From Collinsella sp. (GTDB taxonomy: Bacteria > Actinomycetota > Coriobacteriia > Coriobacteriales > Coriobacteriaceae), in the NCBI GenBank assembly GCA_022720335.1, contig JAIHVJ010000050.1, positions 1 through 10,994 on the forward strand: a stretch of 10,994 nt of DNA, given 5' to 3'. Within the stretch, counting starts at the first letter, position 1. Every line of letters begins with the position of its first letter. A model generated the notes under the pieces. The model did no database searches. It was given only the letters and a program-made list of their open reading frames with translations, and was not told the origin of the DNA. A program made the translations under genes and the position numbers. Below, in pieces: positions 1 to 5,883 of the stretch.

Positions 1-258
1 GTTTTCGTAGCGCGCGAGGATATTGCCGTCGCGATCGATGAAGGCGATGTCGATGGGATAGGCCATAAAACACGTATGGACCGAAGAGCAGCGTGGAAAC
101 GCCATGACGAGCGGCAGGCCGTTGGCGGCAACCGGACGCCGTCCCAGCATGCCGCGCAGGCGCACGACAAACGACTCCGCCACCACAAACTCGGCCGGCG
201 TCCAACCCAGCCTATTGAGTGCCCGCGCGTAGACGATGTAGGACGAAACCGCGGTCAC
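1..258 (-). CDS. DUF192 (UPF0127) family protein, C-terminus cut by window edge
   Basis: Eighty-six codons are visible with no stop before the left edge, so the gene is 3' truncated. I translated it by hand. Residues 47-81 contain the DUF192 core: a GLPLVMAFPR stretch, then HTCFMAYPIDIAFIDRDG, which matches the family pattern of a Phe-Met-x-x-x-Ile-Asp block followed by hhFID.DG. Cys57 and Cys63 flank His61. The chosen start is GTG at 258, which overlaps the stop of the upstream tadE-like gene in a GTGA arrangement and has a G-rich GGGGGTGG stretch about 4 bases upstream. An in-frame ATG at 279 would add seven residues and cannot be excluded. There is no obvious signal peptide in the visible part. 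DUF192 proteins are small globular proteins of unclear biochemical role. Here the gene is translationally coupled to the Tad operon, which suggests an accessory role in it. Family assignment is fairly sure; function is unknown. Confidence 0.8.
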   Translation of the reverse strand, partial: MTAVSSYIVYARALNRLGWTPAEFVVAESFVVRLRGMLGRRPVAANGLPLVMAFPRCSSVHTCFMAYPIDIAFIDRDGNILARYEN

Positions 259-731
259 ATGACCACCCCCGGACGCCATGGATCGACCGTCACCGCACGC
301 TCGTGCGACAACGTTGTCGGCGCCCCCAGCGGAACGCCAGCGATGCTGAGAGAAGTCGGCCACGGCTCATAGTGCATGGTGCAGGTGTAGGTCCTAAACG
401 TACCGGATAGGGAGAGCAGGCCACCATCCGATGCCTTCGCGCCTTGCTCGCTCGACACTTCGATCTGTAAGTCATAGCCTTCCATGGCATTCAGAATTTG
501 AGTCTGAACCGTCGCCGAGGCATCGGCAGAGCTTTCGTCGCCCTCCCCCTCCGACGCCACGGCATGCGCTAGCACGATGTCGGGCACCACGCGGTCGAAG
601 CGCGCGACAGCGCTGGCAAAGATCATGACGTTGTACACGATGAGTGCCAGCACCAGCAAAACGGGCGTAACCACTGCCATCTCCACCGTCGCTTGGGCGC
701 GCTCCTCGCGCAGACGCATGCGGATACTCAT
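255..731 (-). CDS. TadE-like pseudopilin (second copy, after the TadG-like gene)
   Basis: This 158-residue protein has a short basic leader (residues 1-12), then Gln-Ala-Thr-Val-Glu and a hydrophobic helix (about 18-40), the standard N-terminus of TadE-type pseudopilins. Cleavage between Ala12 and Gln13 would put Glu17 at position +5, as prepilin peptidases require. The rest is a small exported domain with one Cys (in YTCTMHYEP). TadE-like proteins are minor components processed like pilins and needed for pilus assembly. The start ATG overlaps the stop of the TadG-like gene by one base (TAATG), so translation is probably coupled; the upstream GGTGGG is only a weak ribosome site. Its stop overlaps the start of the DUF192 gene. 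It is not a recent duplicate of the other TadE-like protein, since similarity beyond the N-terminus is low by eye. It could equally be called TadF, which shares this architecture. Confidence 0.85.
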   Translation of the reverse strand: MSIRMRLREERAQATVEMAVVTPVLLVLALIVYNVMIFASAVARFDRVVPDIVLAHAVASEGEGDESSADASATVQTQILNAMEGYDLQIEVSSEQGAKASDGGLLSLSGTFRTYTCTMHYEPWPTSLSIAGVPLGAPTTLSHERAVTVDPWRPGVVM

Positions 732-2884
732 TACGACCCACCGCCCAGAGCGCCAACCAGTGTGGCGACATCGACGGTGAGCGGGATGGAGCCGCCGCCG
801 GGCAGAGGAATCTCCGCAAGTGTGAACACCGTACCGCTAATGGTGCGTTCGACTTGATATTCCAACGCCTCGCAAAGCGCCTTGGGATCGGTCACGCCCA
901 ACGGAATACTTCGCAGTTTGTCTTGCGCTTGAGAGAGACCCGCAATGTCAGACCCCGGACTCTTAATGATATTGGCGGAATCGGTCAGCACCGGCTTTCG
1001 CAGGCGCAAGTCGCACGGTTCCAAACCCAGCGCCGCCACGGACGCCGAAACGGTATCGCCGAGCCACGATGCGATGGAGCCCAACGCGCCGCTGCCCCCT
1101 CCTAGGCCTTTAATCATCTCGTCCATAAGTTCGTCGGCTGAGCCTTGGATATCACCGTATCCCACGAGTAGCCGTCCCCAAACATCCATGACGCCGTCGA
1201 GCACGCCGGCAACGCCGCCCGAGCGTTCCTTCAATGTCGAGAAAAATCGCGAAAGCACGTTGTTTTGCGCCGTCGCCTCATCGGGCGCCAGCACCGCGGC
1301 AGAGATAGCACCGCGATCGCCAAGCCTGACTGCCGCGTTAAACGAGGAGTTAAGTTGATCGGGGCTGGTAATGTCACCCGAAACTGCAAAGGCGACCACG
1401 CCGTTGCGGCCAGGTGGGGCGATACGCGGGCGCTCGCCGGAAAGCGCTTTAATGGCCTGGTCAAACGCATTGCCCGCACGGTCGGCCTCATCCTCGGTCT
1501 GACGCTCAAGTTCGAGTTCTTTGTTGCGGCATTCGACGTAGTCTTCCAGAGCCTCTTTGAACTTATCGAAGTGGTACTCGAAGCCCCTTTCGACAGAAGT
1601 CGTTGCAATCGCAACGTACCCTAAAGACGACACACCGAAATGGCATTCGCTACACGTTTCGTGACCGTCAAAATCTGCGACGGATGCCAGCCCACCCGGC
1701 TTTCCTTTTTTGTAATTTGGACAGTCAGTCCCATAATGCAAATAGGTAACTTTATCTACTTCACTCGTGGGCCAACGCGCATCGGTATAGAGTTCAGTCG
1801 TCCGCGCCTCATCTGGATTTCGCGGAAGGAAAGGGATGCGGGCGGAAACTTTGCCGTCCTTTTCAGTTATATATGCCCGCTCGACTTCTTCGCCCGCATA
1901 AGCGAAGAACACCTTTCGTGCAGCAGAATCTGCCTGTTTTTCCGGACCCTCGCCAAGCGGTTTCTCATTTGCCAGGCGCTGGCGATAGTAGGCCTTCGCG
2001 CGATCGAGCGCCACTTGCGGTTCCCACGTAACGCTCGAAGCGTAATGCGGATTTTGAGCACCAGAGAGATCCGTTAGACTTTTCACACGCTCCCACATGC
2101 AAGAACAGCTGCTGACCGAGCCCTTGTCAGACCCGCCACAATCCGCCAGCCAAGCGCGCTCTTTAGCCTTCGCCGTGTCCTCAGAAGCCTTCCGCAGCTC
2201 CTCGGCCGCACGCTCTAAATCATCTGATGTGTCTTTAATGGTATCGGTCGAGATCTCTGACCCTTTGAGCGCAGCGAAGTCCGACTCGGATGTCCTGGGC
2301 ACGGCAAGCGCCGTACCGGTATAGGCCACACTATCGGTATCCTGCGCCGACACCGCCTGCGTGGCACGCGCGGCAATCAGATACGGCAGAGCCGTCTCGA
2401 TTTTCTGCAAGCCTTCCGATGCGCTTTTGGCAAACTTGTTGCGCGTTTTAATGATCTCAATCCCGGTGTCGACCATATTGCCGGCAACTGGTTCGGCACC
2501 TGGGATGAGAATGGCAACCAGGCCCGTCCCGATTGTGGCAAACCCCGCTAGCCCCAGACTCAAGATGCTCGCATCAACCACCGTGGCAGTCGTGTGATAG
2601 GACGACACCACGTTGGCACCCGCCAGCGCGCCGCTATCGGCCGCCACCTGGGTATCCCCGGCACGCGACATGCTCCATATCGCCGCGGTCGACGAAAACA
2701 ACAACGTGAGCACCACTAGGATGACCACGGCAGAAGAAAGCGTGGTGTAGGCACCGTCTTCGATAAACAGGTCGATACCGGCGCGGCCCATAAAGCCGCC
2801 TCGCTTGCGATGGCAGCTCGGACGGCGCGTCAAAACGCATCTAGACCAGAAACGCTTAATCCCATGCAGCAATCCACGAATCAT
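731..2884 (-). CDS. Large TadG-like Tad pilus surface protein with cysteine-rich exported domain
   Basis: A 717-residue protein. I place the start at ATG 2884, five nucleotides after a strong GGAGGGAG ribosome site (2888-2895); the open frame extends further upstream without a comparable site. This overlaps the end of the preceding tadE-like gene by 29 bases. Residues about 49-72 form one membrane helix, directly followed by AADSGALAGANVV, the characteristic (A)AD.(G/A)ALAGA signature of TadG-type proteins. A second hydrophobic stretch lies at about 107-129. Two charged, probably coiled-coil segments fall at about 212-246 and 440-470. The central exported part has Cys249, Cys260, Cys262, Cys388 and a Cys-Ser-Glu-Cys-His motif at 411-415; the C-terminus is Gly-rich. 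TadG proteins are thought to be anchoring or tip-associated minor components. At 717 residues this is longer than most TadG proteins I know of. The central domain resembles nothing I recognise; its role in adhesion is a guess. Confidence 0.75.
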   Translation of the reverse strand: MIRGLLHGIKRFWSRCVLTRRPSCHRKRGGFMGRAGIDLFIEDGAYTTLSSAVVILVVLTLLFSSTAAIWSMSRAGDTQVAADSGALAGANVVSSYHTTATVVDASILSLGLAGFATIGTGLVAILIPGAEPVAGNMVDTGIEIIKTRNKFAKSASEGLQKIETALPYLIAARATQAVSAQDTDSVAYTGTALAVPRTSESDFAALKGSEISTDTIKDTSDDLERAAEELRKASEDTAKAKERAWLADCGGSDKGSVSSCSCMWERVKSLTDLSGAQNPHYASSVTWEPQVALDRAKAYYRQRLANEKPLGEGPEKQADSAARKVFFAYAGEEVERAYITEKDGKVSARIPFLPRNPDEARTTELYTDARWPTSEVDKVTYLHYGTDCPNYKKGKPGGLASVADFDGHETCSECHFGVSSLGYVAIATTSVERGFEYHFDKFKEALEDYVECRNKELELERQTEDEADRAGNAFDQAIKALSGERPRIAPPGRNGVVAFAVSGDITSPDQLNSSFNAAVRLGDRGAISAAVLAPDEATAQNNVLSRFFSTLKERSGGVAGVLDGVMDVWGRLLVGYGDIQGSADELMDEMIKGLGGGSGALGSIASWLGDTVSASVAALGLEPCDLRLRKPVLTDSANIIKSPGSDIAGLSQAQDKLRSIPLGVTDPKALCEALEYQVERTISGTVFTLAEIPLPGGGSIPLTVDVATLVGALGGGS

Positions 2885-3332
2885 AATCTCCCTCCAGCCA
2901 TTCGGGACGCGATTGATACGAGACATCGACCTTGAGCTCAACGTAGCCGCCCTCGGCGGTACCACCCATAGCCTGCGCAAACGCACCGATCACAGGCAAC
3001 GGCTTGACCTCGCCGGAAACGGACACGGACGAGACACCACCCGCACCGGCCCGGCCAAGCTCGATATCGCACGACAACGGCCCGCCGGCATGAAAGATCG
3101 AAACGTTGGGCACTGCGGCAAGCCGGCGGCGGGTGAACTCCTTAAGATCGTCGTCCTCCGCCGTCGTCGTGGTCATGAGCCGCGCGGTCTCGGCAGCGGC
3201 AGACTCCATGACCGCGCGCGTATAAAGCAAACACACCGGTTGCAGTGCGAGAAGAATGAGCATCAGAAACGTCGGCAGCAAAAAAGCAGCCTCGACCGTA
3301 GACTGCGCCCGGTCCTCGCGCGCGATATCAAT
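2856..3332 (-). CDS. TadE-like pseudopilin with probable ATT start codon
   Basis: The recognisable protein begins with a short leader ending Arg-Glu-Asp-Arg-Ala, then Gln-Ser-Thr-Val-Glu and a hydrophobic helix (about residues 15-37), the TadE/TadF N-terminus. Cleavage after Ala9 would put Glu14 at +5. Between the upstream gene's stop and this leader there is no ATG, GTG or TTG in frame. The best start is ATT at 3332, one base overlapping the preceding TGA (ATTGA), with an AAGGA site at 3344-3348. This gives 158 residues, the same length as the other TadE-like protein here. In-frame ATG 3392 or TTG 3386, both inside the upstream gene, would add a 20- or 18-residue Arg-rich leader and lack a good ribosome site. 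The exported domain has a single Cys. Expected role: processed minor component of Tad assembly. The downstream TadG-like gene starts 29 bases before this one ends. Confidence 0.8.
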   Translation of the reverse strand: MDIAREDRAQSTVEAAFLLPTFLMLILLALQPVCLLYTRAVMESAAAETARLMTTTTAEDDDLKEFTRRRLAAVPNVSIFHAGGPLSCDIELGRAGAGGVSSVSVSGEVKPLPVIGAFAQAMGGTAEGGYVELKVDVSYQSRPEWLEGDYDSWIAAWD

Positions 3333-3546
3333 ACAACGCGATGTCCTTAGCGCCCGCAGCGGCGTCGATAACCGACGTCGAGGCAACGCCATGGGATGCC
3401 GCCCGCTCAACCAGCGCCGCCAAGTGCCCATCGGTGCCAGCACGCCAAAGCCCCGCAATCGCCAGCACGATCGATAACAGCGCCACCGTGACGATGGCGT
3501 ATTCGACCGTCGCCTGGGCAGATTCCTCGCGCAGGACGTCATGCAT
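3328..3546 (-). CDS. Small second pilin-like (Flp/TadE-like) protein
   Basis: A 72-residue protein with a very strong ribosome site (AAAGGAGGGG at 3554-3563, seven bases before ATG). Residues 1-10 form a short leader ending Glu-Glu-Ser-Ala; residues 11-15 are Gln-Ala-Thr-Val-Glu; a hydrophobic helix follows (about 16-34). Cleavage after Ala10 would leave a 62-residue mature protein with Glu at +5. The block around the site, EESAQxTxEYAI, is shared with the flp product, more closely than with the two TadE-like proteins, so this may be a minor pilin rather than a TadE. The tail after the helix is Ala-rich and has no Cys. It starts one base after the upstream gene stops and overlaps the next gene by one base. 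An inner-membrane pool of subunits assembled with or capping the Flp fibre is the likely role. Confidence 0.75.
   Translation of the reverse strand: MHDVLREESAQATVEYAIVTVALLSIVLAIAGLWRAGTDGHLAALVERAASHGVASTSVIDAAAGAKDIALY
3332..3348 (-). promoter_or_regulatory. Ribosome-binding site and ATT start context of the first tadE-like gene
   Basis: On the minus strand an AAGGA (3344-3348) is followed after 11 bases by ATT (3330-3332), which shares its last T with the TGA stop of the previous gene. Spacing is at the long end of the useful range, but coupling to the terminating ribosome could compensate. The reading is inferred, not proven. Confidence 0.45.
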
Positions 3547-3547
3547 T

Positions 3548-4111
3548 TCACGACCCCTCCTTTGAGCTTATTGTTTGCGGGGCCAGGCGCACCGCGCGCA
3601 GACGACACGAAGCATCGCCAGTATCCGCGGCAACCGTCACCATATCGACCCAGCCGCGCCCATCGCGCACAATGGCGCCCCATACGTTACCCTTAATATC
3701 GAGATAGCCGCTCAGGGCGAGCTGGGCCGTTGGCACCTCGCGGTAGGCGCGTAACATATCCGCCGCTGCCTCGGTCATCGGTCGGTCCTCGGACCATGCA
3801 AGCCGGACCGCAATCGCGTTGTCCTCAGGCGAATCCGTCGCAGTGCCAGACCGCTTGTCGAGCATCCGCAGAAAGGTTTGCGCCGTGACAGCGACATCCG
3901 AATCGTCCGCATCTCGCATCTCATCTTTTTGAGACGCCACCGTCGAATCTGAGCCCGAATCGAAGGCGGCCCCAGGACGCTGCTGCCGCGCGGCGTTTAG
4001 CCCCCAAACCGCCACTGCCACCGCCACAACCACACAGGCAAACACCAGCAGTGCGCCGGCAGGCCGCCTACCCTCTACAGGCTGTTGATGCCCTCGCTGA
4101 TAGCGTTCCAT
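3548..4111 (-). CDS. Unrecognised membrane-anchored protein of the Tad operon
   Basis: I do not recognise a family. The 187-residue product has a short basic N-terminus (1-18), one membrane helix (about 19-40, rich in Ala and Val) and an exported remainder with a polar, acidic linker (about 45-75) and a probably folded domain (about 72-180) with a single Cys. There is no pilin-type cleavage motif and no lipobox. The ATG at 4111 lies inside the end of flp, a 37-base overlap; an AAGG sits 10 bases upstream, and no later ATG, GTG or TTG precedes the helix, so the start must be at or near here. It sits between the major pilin and the second pilin-like gene, a conserved-looking operon slot, so a role in pilus assembly or anchoring at the outer face of the membrane is likely but inferred. 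The topology, N-in and C-out, follows from the positive-inside rule. Confidence 0.7.
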   Translation of the reverse strand: MERYQRGHQQPVEGRRPAGALLVFACVVVAVAVAVWGLNAARQQRPGAAFDSGSDSTVASQKDEMRDADDSDVAVTAQTFLRMLDKRSGTATDSPEDNAIAVRLAWSEDRPMTEAAADMLRAYREVPTAQLALSGYLDIKGNVWGAIVRDGRGWVDMVTVAADTGDASCRLRAVRLAPQTISSKEGS

Positions 4112-4308
4112 AGATCTTGGACCTTGCCCTTAAATGCGACAATGGCAATGATGGCGATCACCACGAGCACGCCGACCAAGATGGCGTATTCGGTGGTGCC
4201 CTGCGCACTCTCCTCCTGCAGTAGCTCCCCGGCATGCTGGCGAGCGCGAATTGACTGGCAAACAGCCCAGCTCCAGATCTTGCCAGCAACGTCAGTCATC
4301 GTGTTCAT
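4075..4308 (-). CDS. flp: Flp major pilin (type IVc prepilin)
   Basis: A 77-residue prepilin, the structural subunit of the Tad fibre. Residues 36-57 carry the Flp hallmark: a Thr-Thr-Glu-Tyr followed by a long hydrophobic helix (AILVGVLVVIAIIAIVAF). With cleavage between Ala35 and Gln36, Glu40 is at +5 and Tyr41 at +6, the Glu-Tyr pair typical of Flp pilins; the mature protein would be only 42 residues. The leader is long (35 residues) and contains two Trp and one Cys; an in-frame Met4 hardly changes this. ATG at 4308 has an excellent ribosome site, GGGAGG (4314-4319), which overlaps the stop of tadC ten bases upstream. The strong site fits a highly expressed product. A TadV-type peptidase must process it, but none is encoded in this window. 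Position directly after tadC is unusual compared with loci where flp is the first gene. Confidence 0.9.
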   Translation of the reverse strand: MNTMTDVAGKIWSWAVCQSIRARQHAGELLQEESAQGTTEYAILVGVLVVIAIIAIVAFKGKVQDLWNAISEGINSL

Positions 4309-4318
4309 GTATTCCTCC

Positions 4319-4960
4319 CTACATCATCCCGCCTGCTCCCAACAGCGGGCCCAATATGGACAGAAGCAACGCCGGCAAGATGAGCGTGCCGGTGGGAATC
4401 AGCAGCTTGACGGGCGCACGCTCGATCTCGCGCTCGACCGCGGCGCGATGAGCCGCACGGATCTCGCGACTTTGAGCGGCCAGTGTCTCGGCAAGTGGGG
4501 CACCCAGAGCGAGCGCCTGCCCCACCGTGATGGCAAAGGTCTCGAGCGCTCGCACGTCCAGGTCGCGTGCGGCGGCCAACAACTCGTCCTCACGCGTGCC
4601 CACGCCCACCTGCCACGCCATGCAGGCCCGCTCAAGTCGAAGAGCCAGCACTGACCGGCGGTTGGCGCAGAAAATCTCAAGCGCTGCATCAAACGAAAGA
4701 CCGGCCGAAAGACCCAAGCGCACAACATCGATCATCTCGGACACTTCGCCGAGCGATACTCGCGCCGGGCCGCCCGCTCCAACCGCGCCCTTCATTCGCA
4801 CGGCCAGAGCATCGACCACCGAGCGACCCGCGGCAGCGACCAGCACCGCCTCGCGCTTGCAGGCCTCTGCGATCTTGCGTGCATCCGCCCGATCCAAACC
4901 CGTCGCGACAAATACACTCAGAGCGCACAGGCAAGCCGCAACTGCAACCGGGGCGCTCAT
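4319..4960 (-). CDS. tadC: Tad platform protein TadC
   Basis: A 213-residue inner-membrane protein with a type II secretion F (T2SSF) domain. It pairs with TadB as the platform on which TadA acts. A membrane helix lies at about residues 3-20 and another at about 186-208 near the end. Between them is the T2SSF helical core, including EMIDVVRLGLSAGLSFDAAL (about 74-93) and a second repeat-like segment with GQALALGAPLAETL (about 147-160). ATG at 4960 overlaps the stop of tadB (ATGA), and a GGGTGAAG stretch lies just upstream; the frame is open further upstream, but inside tadB. It is shorter than the roughly 290-330 residues usual for TadC, mainly by lacking a longer N-terminal membrane region. 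Assignment rests on domain type and its fixed place after tadB. Confidence 0.87.
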   Translation of the reverse strand: MSAPVAVAACLCALSVFVATGLDRADARKIAEACKREAVLVAAAGRSVVDALAVRMKGAVGAGGPARVSLGEVSEMIDVVRLGLSAGLSFDAALEIFCANRRSVLALRLERACMAWQVGVGTREDELLAAARDLDVRALETFAITVGQALALGAPLAETLAAQSREIRAAHRAAVEREIERAPVKLLIPTGTLILPALLLSILGPLLGAGGMM

Positions 4961-5883
4961 AGCTTCACCCGCATAATGCGCCGGATAACCACCAGGGCAA
5001 CGGCGTTGAGGGCAAGACCCAGCACCACAGTGCCCGCGCCGGCAGGCGTCGCAAGACCGCGACGAAAATCTGCCGAAAGCAGCGCCAACACCGCGCACAT
5101 GCCCGTCGGCATCGCCGCGACCATATGCGCAGACATGCGAGCCTGCGACGTCTTAACATCCAGGCGGCGCTTGAGCTCAATGCGCTCCCCCACCATGCTC
5201 GACGCCTCGGACAGTAAGTCGGCAAGCGGAGCACCGGTGCGCTGAGACACCTTAAGCGCCAAGGTCACAAGCGAAAGGCCAGGGGCGTCGATGCGCACGA
5301 GCAAGTCATCGAGCGCGTCGGTCGCCGAGATGCCGCAATCGATTGCCGCCGCCACCCGCAAAAACTCGGTATGCACCGGTTCTTGCGCATGAGCGCCCAC
5401 AAAGCGCATGCCCTGGGCCAGTGAATGTCCCGAGGCAAGCGACATGGAAAGTGCGGTAAACGCCTCGGGCATGGCCTCTTCTGCATCGTGTTGCTCGCGC
5501 CGGCTCTCAAAGCCATCCCGAGCGGCACCAACGGCAAACGGAGCAACAAGTCCCAAGGCAAATCCGAGGAGCGATAACGACACCATCGTTAGCAAAACGC
5601 AGCAGACACCGCTCGATAGCAGCAGAAACGCCAAACGCCCCGAAGCATCCTCGATCGCGAGGCCAAGGCGACGCGCCGGAGCCAGCGATGCCCACGAACG
5701 GGCGATCTTTTTCAGCAGATCGTTTTCCACCAGCTCACGCGGCAGCTTCTCTGCCACCGTCTCGAGCGTCTGACGCGCCAGCTCCGCCGGCGGTACCTGC
5801 GGCACACGAGGTTCCGCCCCGCACGCCGTCGCAACAGAAAACCCTGCCAAACCCCCTACGACGAGGGGCACAGCGACCTCCAT
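4957..5883 (-). CDS. tadB: Tad platform protein TadB
   Basis: A 308-residue inner-membrane protein forming the assembly platform with TadC. Hydrophobic segments lie at about residues 4-20, 83-101, 103-120, 252-270 and 283-301. The cytoplasmic T2SSF domain spans about 138-262 and shows the usual features: a start with MPEAFTALSMSLASGHSLAQ, then the RTGAPLADLL block (about 215-224) and a charged ERIELKRRLDVKTSQAR helix. ATG at 5883 is preceded by an AGGAGGTGG ribosome site (5888-5896, spacing four), which settles the start although it lies 28 bases inside tadA. Its stop overlaps the tadC start. Length agrees with TadB from single-membrane bacteria. The Cys pair in the first transmembrane hairpin has no known meaning. 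Confidence 0.9.
   Translation of the reverse strand: MEVAVPLVVGGLAGFSVATACGAEPRVPQVPPAELARQTLETVAEKLPRELVENDLLKKIARSWASLAPARRLGLAIEDASGRLAFLLLSSGVCCVLLTMVSLSLLGFALGLVAPFAVGAARDGFESRREQHDAEEAMPEAFTALSMSLASGHSLAQGMRFVGAHAQEPVHTEFLRVAAAIDCGISATDALDDLLVRIDAPGLSLVTLALKVSQRTGAPLADLLSEASSMVGERIELKRRLDVKTSQARMSAHMVAAMPTGMCAVLALLSADFRRGLATPAGAGTVVLGLALNAVALVVIRRIMRVKL

Noticed and set aside
2885..2986. Longer start for the TadG-like protein, at 2986
   Set aside because: It would lie within the tadE-like gene with an Arg-rich leader, while ATG 2884 has a strong ribosome site at the right distance.
3333..3683. Extension of the first tadE-like frame upstream to make a 275-residue protein
   Set aside because: The extra part overlaps the 72-residue pilin-like gene and the end of the 187-residue gene, and reads as an Arg/Cys/Trp-rich shadow.
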